Part shown: piece after piece, positions 6,051 to 19,471 of the stretch
Numbering within the stretch: position 1 is the first letter of the stretch
Layout: each line of letters starts with the position of its first letter
DNA from: Petrolisthes cinctipes
Taxonomy: Eukaryota > Arthropoda > Malacostraca > Decapoda > Porcellanidae
DNA length: 64,000 nt
Direction: 5' to 3'
Assembly (NCBI GenBank): GCA_033782935.1
Contig: JAWQEG010001306.1
Coordinates: 2,356,001 to 2,420,000, forward strand
The notes under the pieces: model-generated
Database searches by the model: none
What the model saw: the letters and a program-made list of their open reading frames with translations, nothing else
What the model was told of the DNA's origin: nothing
Translations under genes and position numbers: made by a program

Positions 6051-8858
6051 TAGAAGCAATCTGTACAGTGCTAGAATATTTTCAAAATATAGGCTAAAAA
6101 CATGCTAAAAATCGATCTTTTAGGTGCCAAAAAGTCGATATCTCAAATTCAGTCCCAAAACACCCGAAAATTCGATATTTAGGGGTCCCAGAAGCGATCT
6201 GTACATGCCTACTCCGTGTTAGAGAATTTTCAAAATACATGCTCAAAACATACTGAAAATCGATCTTTTAGGTGCACAAAAGTCGATATGTGCATGCATC
6301 TTCAGTACCCGTTTATATCTCAAATTCAGGCTCAAAACACCCGAAAATTCAATATTTTGGGGTCCCAGAAGCAATCTGTACATGCCTACTCAGTGTTAGA
6401 GTATTTTCAAAATACAGGCCCAAAACATGCTGAAAATCGATATTTTAGATGCCCAAAGTCAATATGTGCATGTATCTTCTGTACCCGTTTATATCTCAAA
6501 TTCAGGCTCAAAACACCCGAAAATTCAATATTTTGGGGTCCCAGAAGCAATCTGTACATGCCTACACAGTGCTAGAATATTTTCAAAATATAGGCTAAAA
6601 ACATGCTAAAAATCGACATTTTAGGTGCCAAAAAATCGATATCTCAAATTCAGTCCCAAAACACCCGAAAATTCGATATTTATAGGTCCCAGAAGGTATC
6701 TGTACATGCTTACTCCGTGTTAGAGTATTTTCTAAATACAGGCCAAAAACATACTGAAAATCGATCTTTTAGGTGCCCAAAAGTCGATATGTGCATGCAT
6801 CTTCTGTACCCGTTTATATCTCAAATTCTGGCCCTAAACACCCGAAAATTCGATATTTTGGGGTTCCAGAAGCGATCTGTACATGCCTACTCCGTGTTAG
6901 AGTATTTTCAAAATTCAGGCCCAAAACATGCTGAAAATCGATATTTTTGGTGCCCAAAGTCAATATGTGCATGTATCTTCTGTACCCGTTTATATCTCAA
7001 ATTCAGGCTCAAAACACCCGAAAATTCAATATTTTGGGGTCCTAGAAGCAATCTGTACAGTGCTAGAATATTTTCAAAATATAGGCTAAAAACATGCTAA
7101 AAATCGATCTTTTAGGTGCCAAAAAGTCGATATCTCAAATTCAGTCCCAAAACACCCGAAAATTCGATATTTAGGGGTCCCAGAAGCGATCTGTACATGC
7201 CTACTCCGTGTTAGAGAATTTTCAAAATACATGCTCAAAACATACTGAAAATCGATCTTTTAGGTGCACAAAAGTCGATATGTGCATGCATCTTCAGTAC
7301 CCGTTTATATCTCAAATTCAGGCTCAAAACACCCGAAAATTCAATATTTTGAGGTCCCAGAAGCAATCTGTATATGCCTACTCAGTGTTAGAGTATTTTC
7401 AAAATACAGGCCCAAAACATGCTGAAAATCGATATTTTAGATGCCCAAAGTCAATATGTGCATGTATCTTCTGTACCCGTTTATATCTCAAATTCAGGCT
7501 CAAAACACCCGAAAATTCAATATTTTGGGGTCCCAGAAGCAATCTGTACATTGCTAGAATATTTTCAAAATATAGGCTAAAAACATGCTAAAAATCGATC
7601 TTTTAGGTGCCAAAAAGTCGATATCTCAAATTCAGTCCCAAAACACCCGAAAATTCGATATTTAGGGGTCCCAGAAGCGATCTGTACATGCCTACTCCGT
7701 GTTAAAGTATTTTCAAAATACATGCTCAAAACATACTGAAAATCGATCTTTTAGGTGCACAAAAGTCGATATGTGCATGCATCTTCAGTACCCGTTTATA
7801 TCTCAAATTCAGGCTCAAAACACCCGAAAATTCAATATTTTGGGGTCCCAGAAGCAATCTGTACATGCCTACTCAGTGTTAGAGTATTTTCAAAATACAG
7901 GCCCAAAACATGCTGAAAATCGATATTTTAGATGCCCAAAGTCAATATGTGCATGTATCTTCTATACCCGTTTATATCTCAAATTCAGGCTCAAAACACC
8001 CGAAAATTCAATATTTTGGGGTCCCAGAAGCAATCTGTACATGCCTACACAGTGCTAGAATATTTTCAAAATATAGGCTAAAAACATGCTAAAAATCGAC
8101 ATTTTAGGTGCCAAAAAATCGATATCTCAAATTCAGTCCCAAAACACCCGAAAATTCGATATTTAGAGGTCCCAGAAGGTATCTGTACATGCCTACTCCG
8201 TGTTAGAGTATTTTCAAAATACAGGCCAAAAACATACTGAAAATCGATCTTTTAGGTGCACAAAAGTCGATATGTGCATGCATCTTCTGTACCCGTTTAT
8301 ATCTCAAATTCTGGCCCTAAACACCCGAAAATTCGATATTTTCGTGTCCCAGAAGCGATCTGTACATGCCTACTCCGTGTTAGAGTATTTTCAAAATTCA
8401 GGCCCAAAACATGCTGAAAATCGATATTTTTGGTGCCCAAAGTCAATATGTGCATGTATCTTCTGTACCCGTTTATATCTCAAATTCAGGCTCAAAACAC
8501 CCGAAAATTCAATATTTTGGGGTCCCAGAAGCAATCTGTACATGCCTACTCAGTGTTAGAATATTTTCAAAATGTAGGCTAAAAACATGCTAAAAATCGA
8601 TCTTTTAGGTGCCAAAAAGTCGATATCTCAAATTCAGTCCCAAAACACCCGAAAATTCGATATTTAGGGGTCCCAGAAGCGATCTGTACATGCCTACTCC
8701 GTGTTAGAGTATTTTCAAAAATACATGCTCAAAACGTACTGAAAATCGATCTTTTAGGTGCACAAAAGTCGATATGTGCATGCATCTTCAGTACCCGTTT
8801 ATATCTCAAATTCAGGCTCAAAACACCCGAAAATTCAATATTTTGGGGTCCCAGAAGC
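5957..8858 (+). repeat. 2.9-kb segment, copy 2 of the 3960-bp-offset duplication
   Basis: Partner of 1997-4898. Its private changes include CTTCTATACCC near 7963 and AAAACGTACTG near 8734. The offset of 3960 bp corresponds to eight trimers, two of which carry an extra A (178-bp first monomers at 4741 and 5233). The offset is therefore a whole number of higher-order units, as expected for exchange in register. Confidence 0.9.
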
Positions 8859-10204
8859 AATCTGTACATGCCTACTCAGTGTTAGAGTATTTTCAAAATA
8901 CAGGCCCAAAACATGCTGAAAATCGATATTTTAGATGCCCAAAGTCAATATGTGCATGTATCTTCTGTACCCGTTTATATCTCAAATTCAGGCTCAAAAC
9001 ACCCGAAAATTCAATATTTTGGGGTCCCAGAAGCAATCTGTACATGCCTACACAGTGCTAGAATATTTTCAAAATATAGGCTAAAAACATGCTAAAAATC
9101 GACATTTTAGGTGCCAAAAAATCGATATCTCAAATTCAGTCCCAAAACACCCGAAAATTCGATATTTAGAGGTCCCAGAAGGTATCTGTACATGCTTACT
9201 CCGTGTTAGAGTATTTTCTAAATACAGGCCCAAAACATACTGAAAATCGATCTTTTAGGTGCCCAAAAGTCGATATGTGCATGCATCTTCTGTACCCGTT
9301 TATATCTCAAATTCAGGCTCAAAACACCCGAAAATTCAATATTTTGGGGTCCCAGAAGCAATCTGTACATGCCTACTCAGTGTTAGAGTATTTTCAAAAT
9401 ACAGGCCCAAAACATGCTGAAAATCGATATTTTAGATGCCCAAAGTCAATATGTGCATGTATCTTCTGTACCCGTTTATATCTCAAATTCAGGCTCAAAA
9501 CACCCGAAAATTCAATATTTTGGGGTCCCAGAAGCAATCTGTACAGTGCTAGAATATTTTCAAAATATAGGCTAAAAACATGCTAAAAATCGATCTTTTA
9601 GGTGCCAAAAAGTCGATATCTCAAATTCAGTCCCAAAACACCTGAAAATTCGATATTTAGGGGTCCCAGAAGCGATCTGTACATGCCTACTCCGTGTTAG
9701 AGTATTTTCAAAATACATGCTCAAAACATACTGAAAATCGATCTTTTAGGTGCACAAAAGTCGATATGTGCATGCATCTTCAGTACCCGTTTATATCTCA
9801 AATTCAGGCTCAAAACACCCGAAAATTCAATATTTTGGGGTCCCAGAAGCAATCTGTACATGCCTACACAGTGCTAGAATATTTTCAAAATATAGGCCCA
9901 AAACATGCTGAAAATCGACATTTTAGGTGCCCAAAGTCAATATGTGCATGTATCTTCTGTACCCGTTTATATCTCAAATTCAGGCTCAAAACACCCGAAA
10001 ATTCAATATTTTGGGGTCCCAGAAGCAATCTGTACAGTGCTAGAATATTTTCAAAATATAGGCTAAAAACATGCTAAAAATCGATCTTTTAGGTGCCAAA
10101 AAGTCGATATCTCAAATTCAGTCCCAAAACACCCGAAAATTCGATATTTAGGGGTCCCAGAAGCGATCTGTACATGCCTACTCCGTGTTAGAGTATTTTC
10201 AAAA
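8722..10204 (+). repeat. 1483-bp unit (three trimers), copy 1
   Basis: It is three trimers long (501+491+491 = 1483) and is repeated immediately downstream. The monomer sequence from 8722 to 9897 matches 10205 to 11380. Shared markers are CATGCTTACTCC with TTTTCTAAATACAGGCCC near 9193-9230, and the CACCTGAAAATTCG variant at 9643. Confidence 0.85.
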
Positions 10205-11380
10205 TACATGCTCAAAACATACTGAAAATCGATCTTTTAGGTGCACAAAAGTCGATATGTGCATGCATCTTCAATACCCGTTTATATCTCAAATTCAAGC
10301 TCAAAACACCCGAAAATTCAATATTTTGGGGTCCCAGAAGCAATCTGTACATGCCTACTCAGTGTTAGAGTATTTTCAAAATACAGGCCCAAAACATGCT
10401 GAAAATCGATATTTTAGATGCCCAAAGTCAATATGTGCATGTATCTTCTGTACCCGTTTATATCTCAAATTCAGGCTCAAAACACCCGAAAATTCAATAT
10501 TTTGGGGTCCCAGAAGCAATCTGTACATGCCTACACAGTGCTAGAATATTTTCAAAATATAGGCTAAAAACATGCTAAAAATCGACATTTTAGGTGCCAA
10601 AAAATCGATATCTCAAATTCAGTCCCAAAACACCCGAAAATTCGATATTTAGAGGTCCCAGAAGGTATCTGTACATGCTTACTCCGTGTTAGAGTATTTT
10701 CTAAATACAGGCCCAAAACATACTGAAAATCGATCTTTTAGGTGCCCAAAAGTCGATATGTGCATGCATCTTCTGTACCCGTTTATATCTCAAATTCAGG
10801 CTCAAAACACCCGAAAATTCAATATTTTGGGGTCCCAGAAGCAATCTGTACATGCCTACTCAGTGTTAGAGTATTTTCAAAATACAGGCCCAAAACATGC
10901 TGAAAATCGATATTTTAGATGCCCAAAGTCAATATGTGCATGTATCTTCTGTACCCGTTTATATCTCAAATTCAGGCTCAAAACACCCGAAAATTCAATA
11001 TTTTGGGGTCCCAGAAGCAATCTGTACAGTGCTAGAATATTTTCAAAATATAGGCTAAAAACATGCTAAAAATCGATCTTTTAGGTGGCAAAAAGTCGAT
11101 ATCTCAAATTCAGTCCCAAAACACCTGAAAATTCGATATTTAGGGGTCCCAGAAGCGATCTGTACATGCCTACTCCGTGTTAGAGTATTTTCAAAATACA
11201 TGCTCAAAACATACTGAAAATCGATCTTTTAGGTGCACAAAAGTCGATATGTGCATGCATCTTCAGTACCCGTTTATATCTCAAATTCAGGCTCAAAACA
11301 CCCGAAAATTCAATATTTTGGGGTCCCAGAAGCAATCTGTACATGCCTACACAGTGCTAGAATATTTTCAAAATATAGGC
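10205..11380 (+). repeat. 1483-bp unit, partial copy 2
   Basis: Partner of 8722-9897. Private changes include CTTCAATACCC near 10274 and AATTCAAGCTC near 10296. Near 11087 it reads GGTGGCAAAAAG, a variant found again in many later trimers (21003, 27970, 29610, 33570, 37884, 40025). The match stops at 11381, where GGCTAAAAAC replaces GGCCCAAAAC. Confidence 0.85.
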
Positions 11381-14300
11381 TAAAAACATGCTGAAAATCG
11401 ACATTTTAGGTGCCAAAAAATCGATATCTCAAATTCAGTCCCAAAACACCCGAAAATTCGATATTTAGAGGTCCCAGAAGGTATCTGTACATGCCTACTC
11501 CGTGTTAGAGTATTTTCAAAATACAGGCCAAAAACATACTGAAAATCGATCTTTTAGGTGCCCAAAAGTCGATATGTGCATGCATCTTCTGTACCCGTTT
11601 ATATCTCAAATTCTGGCCCTAAACACCCGAAAATTCGATATTTTGGGGTCCCAGAAGCGATCTGTACATGCCTACTCAGTGTTAGAGTATTTTCAAAATT
11701 CAGGCTAAAAACATGCTGAAAATCGATATTTTTGGTGCCCAAAGTCAATATGTGCATGTATCTTCTGTACCCGTTTATATCTCAAATTCAGGCTCAAAAC
11801 ACCCGAAAATTCAATATTTTGGGGTCCCAGAAGCAATCTGTACAGTGCTAGAATATTTTCAAAATATATGCTAAAAACATGCTAAAAATCGATCTTTTAG
11901 GTGCCAAAAAGTCGATATCTCAAATTCAGTCCCAAAACACCCGAAAATTCGATATTTAGGGGTCCCAGAAGCGATCTGTACATGACTACTCCGTGTTAGA
12001 GTATTTTCAAAATACATGCTCAAAACATACTGAAAATCGATCTTTTAGGTGCACAAAAGTCGATATGTGCATGCATCTTCAGTACCCGTTTATATCTCAA
12101 ATTCAGGCTCAAAACACCCGAAAATTCGATATTTTGGGGTCCCAGAAGCGATCTGTACATGCCTACTCCGTGTTAGAGTATTTTCAAAATTCAGGCCCAA
12201 AACATGCTGAAAATCGATATTTTTGGTGCCCAAAGTCAATATGTGCATGTATCTTCTGTACCCGTTTATATCTCAAATTCAGGCTCAAAACACCCGAAAA
12301 TTCAATATTTTGGGGTCCCAGAAGCAATCTGTACAGTGCTAGAATATTTTCAAAATATAGGCTAAAAACATGCTAAAAATCGATCTTTTAGGTGCCAAAA
12401 AGTCGATATCTCAAATTCAGTCCCAAAACACCCGAAAATTCGATATTTAGGGGTCCCAGAAGCGATCTGTACATGCCTACTCCGTGTTAGAGTATTTTCA
12501 AAATACATGCTCAAAACATACTGAAAATCGATCTTTTAGGCGCACAAAAGTCGATATGTGCATGCATCTTCAATACCCGTTTATATCTCAAATTCAGGCT
12601 CAAAACACCCGAAAATTCAATATTTTGGGGTCCCAGAAGCAATCTGTACATGCCTACTCAGTGTTAGAGTATTTTCAAAATACAGGCCCAAAACATGCTG
12701 AAAATCGATATTTTAGATGCCTAAAGTCAATATGTGCATGTATCTTCTGTACCCGTTTATATCTCAAATTCAGGCTCAAAACACCCGAAAATTCAATATT
12801 TTGGGGTCCCAGAAGCAATCTGTACATGCCTACACAGTGCTAGAATATTTTCAAAATATAGGCTAAAAACATGCTAAAAATCGACATTTAAGGTGCCAAA
12901 AAATCGATATCTCAAATTCAGTCCCAAAACACCCGAAAATTCGATATTTAGAGGTCCCAGAAGGTATCTGTACATGCCTACTCTGTGTTAGAGTATTTTC
13001 AAAATACAGGCCAAAAACATACTGAAAAACGATCTTTTAGGTGCACAAAAGTCGATATGTGCATGCATCTTCTGTACCCGTTTATATCTCAAATTCTGGC
13101 CCTAAACACCCGAAAATTCGATATTTTGGGGTCCCAGAAGCGATCTGTACATGCCTACTCCGTGTTAGAGTATTTTCAAAATTCAGGCCCAAAACATGCT
13201 AAAAATCGATATTTTTGGTGCCCAAAGTCAATATGTGCATGTATCTTCTGTACCCGTTTATATCTCAAATTCAGGCTCAAAACACCCGAAAATTCAATAT
13301 TTTGGGGTCCCAGAAGCAATCTGTACAGTGCTAGAATATTTTCAAAATATAGGCTAAAAACATGCTAAAAATCGATCTTTTAGGTGCCAAAAAGTCGATA
13401 TCTCAAATTCAGTCCCAAAACACCCGAAAATTCGATATTTAGGGGTCCCAGAAGCGATCTGTACATGCCTACTCCGTGTTAGAGTATTTTCAAAATACAT
13501 GCTCAAAACATACTGAAAATCGATCTTTTAGGTGCACAAAAGTCGATATGTGCATGCATCTTCAGTACCCGTTTATATCTCAAATTCAGGCTCAAAACAC
13601 CCGAAAATTCAATATTTTGGGGTCCCAGAAGCAATCTGTACATGCCTACTCAGTGTTAGAGTATTTTCAAAATACAGGCCCAAAACATGCTGAAAATCGA
13701 TATTTTAGATGCCCAAAGTAAATATGTGCATGTATCTTCTGTACCCGTTTATATCTCAAATTCAGGCTCAAAACACCCGAAAATTCAATATTTTGGGGTC
13801 CCAGAAGCAATCTGTACATGCCTACACAGTGCTAGAATATTTTCAAAATATAGGCTAAAAACATGCTATAAATCGACATTTTAGGTGCCAAAAAATCGAT
13901 ATCTCAAATTCAGTCCCAAAACACCCGAAAATTCGATATTTAGAGGTCCCAGAAGGTATCTGTACATGCCTACTCCGTGTTAGAGTATTTTCAAAATACA
14001 GGCCAAAAACATACTGAAAATCGATCTTTTAGGTGCCCAAAAGTCGATATATGCATGCATCTTCTGTACCCGTTTATATCTCAAATTCTGGCCCTAAACA
14101 CCCGAAAATTCGATATTTTGGGGTCCCAGAAGCGATCTGTACATGCCTACTCCGTGTTAGAGTATTTTCAAAATTCAGGCCCAAAACATGCTGAAAATCG
14201 ATATTTTTGGTGCCCAAAGTCAATATGTGCATGTATCTTCTGTACCCGTTTATATCTCAAATTCAGGCTCAAAACACCCGAAAATTCAATATTTTGGGGT

Positions 14301-17300
14301 CCTTGAAGCAATCTGTACAGTGCTAGAATATTTTCAAAATATAGGCTAAAAACATGCTAAAAATCGATCTTTTAGGTGCCAAAAAGTCGATATCTCAAAT
14401 TCAGTCCCAAAACACCCGAAAATTCGATATTTAGGGGTCCCAGAAGCGATCTGTACATGCCTACTCCGTGTTAGAGAATTTTCAAAATACATGCTCAAAA
14501 CATACTGAAAATCGATCTTTTAGGTGCACAAAAGTCGATATGTGCATGCATCTTCAGTACCCGTTTATATCTCAAATTCAGGCTCAAAACTCCCGAAAAT
14601 TCAATATTTTGGGGTCCCAGAAGCAATCTGTACATGCCTACTCAGTGTTAGAGTATTTTCAAAATACAGGCCCAAAACATGCTGAAAATCGATATTTTAG
14701 ATGGCCAAAGTCAATATGTGCATGTATCTTCTGTACCCGTTTATATCTCAAATTCAGGCTCAAAACACCCGAAAATTCAATATTTTGGGGTCCCAGAAGC
14801 AATCTGTACATGCCTACACAGTGCTAGAATATTTTCAAAATATAGGCTAAAAACATGCTAAAAATCGACATTTTAGGTGCCAAAAAATCGATATCTCAAA
14901 TTCAGTCCCAAAACACCCGAAAATTCGATATTTAGAGGTCCCAGAAGGTATCTGTACATGCTTACTCCGTGTTAGAGTATTTTCTAAATACAGGCCAAAA
15001 ACATACTGAAAATCGATCTTTTAGGTTCCCAAAAGTCGATATGTGCATGCATCTTCTGTACCCGTTTATATCTCAAATTCTGGCCCTAAACACCCGAAAA
15101 TTCGATATTTTGGGGTCCCAGAAGCGATCTGTACATGCCTACTCCGTGTTAGAGTATTTTAAAAATTAAGGCCCAAAACATGCTGAAAATCGATATTTTT
15201 GGTGCCCAAAGTCAATATGTGCATGTATCTTCTGTACCCGTTTATATCTCAAATTCAGGCTCAAAACACCCGAAAATTCAATATTTTGGGGTCCCAGAAG
15301 CAATCTGTACAGTGCTAGAATATTTTCAAAATATAGGCTAAAAACATGCTAAAATTCGATCTTTTAGGTGCCAAAAAGTCGATATTTCAAATTCAGTCCC
15401 AAAACACCCGAAAATTCGATATTTAGGGGTCCCAGAAGCGATCTGTACATGCCTACTCCGTGTTAGAGTATTTTCAAAATACATGCTCAAAACATGCTGA
15501 AAATTGATATTTTAGATGCCCAAAGTCAATATGTGCATGTATCTTCTGTACCCGTTTATATCTCAAATTCAGGCTCAAAACACCCGAAAATTCAATATTT
15601 TGGGGTCCCAAAAGCAATCTGTACATGCCTACACAGTGCTAGAATATTTTCAAAATATAGGCTAAAAACATGCTAAAAATCGACATTTTAGGTGCCAAAA
15701 AATCGATATCTCAAATTCAGTCCCAAAACACCCGAAAATTCGATATTTAGAGGTCCCAGAAGGTATCTGTACATGCCTACTCAGTGTTAGAATATTTTCA
15801 TAATACAGGCCAAAAACATACTGAAAATCGATCTTTTAGGTGCACAAAAGTCGATATGTGCATGCATCTTCTGTACCCGTTTATATCTCAAATTCTGGCC
15901 CTAAACACCCGAAAATTCGATATTTTGGGGTCCCAGAAGCGATCTGTACATGCCTACTCCGTGTTAGAGTATTTTCAAAATTCAGGCCCAAAACATGCTG
16001 AAAATCGATATTTTTGGTGCCCAAAGTCAATATGTGCATGTATCTTCTGTACCCGTTTATATCTCAAATTCAGGCTCAAAACACCCGAAAATTCAATATT
16101 TTGGGGTCCCAGAAGCAATCTGTACATGCCTACTCAGTGTTAGAATATTTTCAAAATATAGGCTAAAAACATGCTAAAAATCGATCTTTTAGGTGCCAAA
16201 AAGTCGATATCTCAAATTCAGTCCCAAAACACCCGAAAATTCGATATTTAGGGGTCCCAGAAGCGATCTGTACATGCCTACTCCGTGTTAGAGTATTTTC
16301 AAAAATACATGCTCAAAACATACTGAAAATCGATCTTTTAGGTGCACAAAAGTCGATATGTGCATGCATCTTCAGTACCCGTTTATATCTCAAATTCAGG
16401 CTCAAAACACCCGAAAATTCAATATTTTGGGGTCCCAGAAGCAATCTGTACATGCCTACTCAGTGTTAGAGTATTTTCAAAATACAGGCCCAAAACATGC
16501 TGAAAATCGATATTTTAGATGCCCAAAGTCAATATGTGCATGTATCTTCTGTACCCGTTTATATCTCAAATTCAGGCTCAAAACACCCGAAAATTCAATA
16601 TTTTGGGGTCCCAGAAGCAATCTGTACATGCCTACACAGTGCTAGAATATTTTCAAAATATAGGCTAAAAACATGCTAAAAATCGACATTTTAGGTGCCA
16701 AAAAATCGATATCTCAAATTCAGTCCCAAAACACCCGAAAATTCGATATTTAGAGGTCCCAGAAGGTATCTGTACATGCTTACTCCGTGTTAGAGTATTT
16801 TCTAAATACAGGCCAAAAACATACTGAAAATCGATCTTTTAGGTGCCCAAAAGTCGATATGTATATGCATCTTCTGTACCCGTTTATATCTCAAATTCTG
16901 GCCCTAAACACCCGAAAATTCGATATTTTGGGGTCCCAGAAGCGATCTGTACATGCCTACTCCGTGTTAAAGTATTTTCAAATTTCAGGCTCAAAACATG
17001 CTGAAAATCGATATTTTTGGTGCCCAAAGTCAATATGTGCATTTATCTTCTGTACCCGTTTATATCTCAAATTCAGGCTCAAAACACCCGAAAATTCAAT
17101 ATTTTGTGGTCCCAGAAGCAATCTGTACAGTGCTAGAATATTTTCAAAATATAGGCTAAAAACATGCTAAAAATCGATCTTTTAGGTGCCAAAAAGTCGA
17201 TATCTCAAATTCAGTCCCAAAACACCCGAAAATTCGATATTTAGGGGTCCCAGAAGCGATCTGTACATGCCTACTCCGTGTTAGAGAATTTTCAAAATAC

Positions 17301-17768
17301 ATGCTCAAAACATACTGAAAATCAATCTTTTAGGTGCACAAAAGTCGATATGTGCATGCATCTTCAGTACCCGTTTATATCTCAAATTCAGGCTCAAAAC
17401 ACCCGAAAATTCAATATTTTGGGGTCCCAGAAGCAATCTGTACATGCCTACTCAGTGTTAGAGTATTTTCAAAATACAGGCCCAAAACATGCTGAAAATC
17501 GATATTTTAGATGCCCAAAGTCAATATGTGCATGTATCTTCTGTACCCGTTTATATCTCAAATTCAGGCTCAAAACACCCGAAAATTCAATATTTTGGGG
17601 TCCCAGAAGCAATCTGTACAGTGCTAGAATATTTTCAAAATATAGGCAAAAAACATGCTAAAAATCGATCTTTTAGGTGTCAAAAAGTCGATATCTCAAA
17701 TTCAGTCCCAAAACACCCGAAAATTCGATATTTAGGGGTCCCAGAAGCGATCTGTACATGCCTACTCC
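11177..17768 (+). repeat. Trimer region with occasional dimers
   Basis: First monomers start at 11177, 11502, 11993, 12484, 12985, 13476, 13977, 14468, 14969, 15460, 15784, 16285, 16787 and 17278. Spacings are 491 or 501/502 bp except 325 bp at 11177 (a 177-bp and a 148-bp monomer with no middle unit) and 324 bp at 15460 (a hybrid monomer). Scattered private changes, such as GATGGCCAAAG at 14700 and TTTAAAAATTAAGG at 15157, show moderate divergence among units. I see nothing other than satellite here. Confidence 0.85.
15460..15783 (+). repeat. 324-bp dimer with an a/b hybrid first monomer
   Basis: The monomer at 15460-15635 begins like type a (ATACATGCTCAAAACAT) and switches by about 15498 to type b (CATGCTGAAAAT, TTTTAGATGCCC, GTCAATAT). 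A 148-bp monomer follows directly. The simplest reading is unequal crossover between the a and b monomers of one trimer, with loss of about 177 bp. AAAATTGATATTTT at 15500 is a CpG-to-TpG change of the usual AAAATCGATATTTT. Confidence 0.8.
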
Positions 17769-19471
17769 GTGTTAGAGTATTTTCAAAATACATGCTCAAA
17801 ACATACTGAAAATCGATCTTTTAGGTGCACAAAAGTCGATATGTGAATGCATCTCCAGTACCCGTTTATATCTCAAATTCAGGCTCAAAACACCCGAAAA
17901 TTCAATATTTTGGGGTCCCAGAAGCAATCTGTACATGCCTACACAGTGCTAGAATATTTTCAAAATATAGGCTAAAAACATGCTGAAAATCGACATTTTA
18001 GGTGCCAAAAAATCGATATCTCAAATTCAGTCCCAAAACACCCGAAAATTCGATATTTAGAGGTCCCAGAAGGTATCTGTACATGCCTACTCCGTGTTAG
18101 AGTATTTTCAAAATACAGGCCAAAAACATACTGAAAATCGATCTTTTAGGTGCCCAAAAGTCGATATGTGCATGCATCTTCTGTACCCGTTTATATCTCA
18201 AATTATGGCCCTAAACATCCGAAAATTCGATATTTTGGGGTCCCAGAAGCGATCTGTACATGCCTACTCCGTGTTAGAGTATTTTCAAAATTCAGGCCTA
18301 AAACATGCTGAAAATCGATATTTTTGGTGCCCAAAGTCAATATGTGCATGTATCTTCTGTACCCGTTTATATCTCAAATTCAGGCTCAAAACACCCGAAA
18401 ATTCAATATTTTGGGGTCCCAGAAGCAATCTGTACATGCCTACTCAGTGCTAGAATATTTTCAAAATATAGGCTAAAAACATGCTAAAAATCGATCTTTT
18501 AGGTGCCAAAAAGTCGATATCTCAAATTCAGTCCCAAAACACCCGAGAATTCGATATTTAGGGGTCCCAGAAGCGATCTGTACATGCCTACTCCGTGTTA
18601 GAGTATTTTCAAAATACATGCTCAAAACATACTGAAAATCGATCTTTTAGGTGCACAAAAGTCGATATGTGCATGCATCTTCAGTACCCGTTTATATCTC
18701 AAATTCAGGCTCAAAACACCCGAAAATTCGATATTTAGGGGTCCCAGAAGCGATCTGTACATGCCTACTCCGTGTTAGAGTATTTTCAAAATACATGCTC
18801 AAAACATACTGAAAATCGATCTTTTAGGTGCACAAAAGTCGATATGTGCATGCATCTTCAGTACCCGTTTATATCTCAAATTCAGGCTCAAAACACCCGA
18901 AAATTCAATATTTTGGGGTCCCAGAAGCAATCTGTACATGCCTACTCAGTGCTAGAATATTTTCAAAATATAGGCTAAAAACATGCTAAAAATCGATCTT
19001 TTAGGTGCCAAAAAGTCGATATCTCAAATTCAGTCCCAAAACACCCGAAAATTCGATATTTAGGGGTCCCAGAAGCGATCTGTACATGCCTACTCCGTGT
19101 TAGAGTATTTTCAAAATACATGCTCAAAACATACTGAAAATCGATCTTTTAGGTGCACAAAAGTCGATATGTGCATGCATCTTCAGTACCCGTTTATATC
19201 TCAAATTCAGGCTCAAAACACCCGAAAATTCGATATTTTGGGGTCCCAGAAGCGATCTGTACATGCCTACTCCGTGTTAGAGTATTTTCAAAATTCAGGC
19301 CCAAAACATGCTGAAAATCGATATTTTTGGTGCCCAAAGTCAATATGTGCATGTATCTTCTGTTCCCGTTTATATCTCAAATTCAGGCTCAAAACACCCG
19401 AAAATTCAATATTTTGGGGTCACAGAAGCAATCTGTACATGCCTACACAGTGCTAGAATATTTTCAAAATA
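17680..19471 (+). repeat. 1.8-kb segment, copy 1 of the 3323-bp-offset duplication
   Basis: It matches 21003-22794. Shared rare states are AAATTATGGCCCTAAACATCC near 18200 (ATTATGG and ACATCCG), CCCGAGAATTCG near 18543, CTGTTCCCG near 19361 and GGTCACAGAAG near 19420. Private changes in this copy include TGTGAATGC and ATCTCCAG near 17845. It contains a single extra 177-bp monomer (18595-18771) followed by a 325-bp dimer, an order that recurs in copy 2. Confidence 0.85.
18604..19458 (+). repeat. 855-bp tandem duplication, copy 1
   Basis: The sequence from 18604 is repeated from 19459. The monomer at the join begins GTGCTAGAATATTTTC like a 148-bp monomer and continues ACATGCTCAAAACATACTG like type a, so the join lies in a shared TATTTTCAAAATA. 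The unit holds five monomers and parts of two others, and is not a whole number of trimers. Confidence 0.85.

Noticed and set aside
1..11380. CRISPR array
   Set aside because: Repeats of 148-177 bp without short unique spacers are not CRISPR. The sequence between any two conserved stretches is itself repeated.
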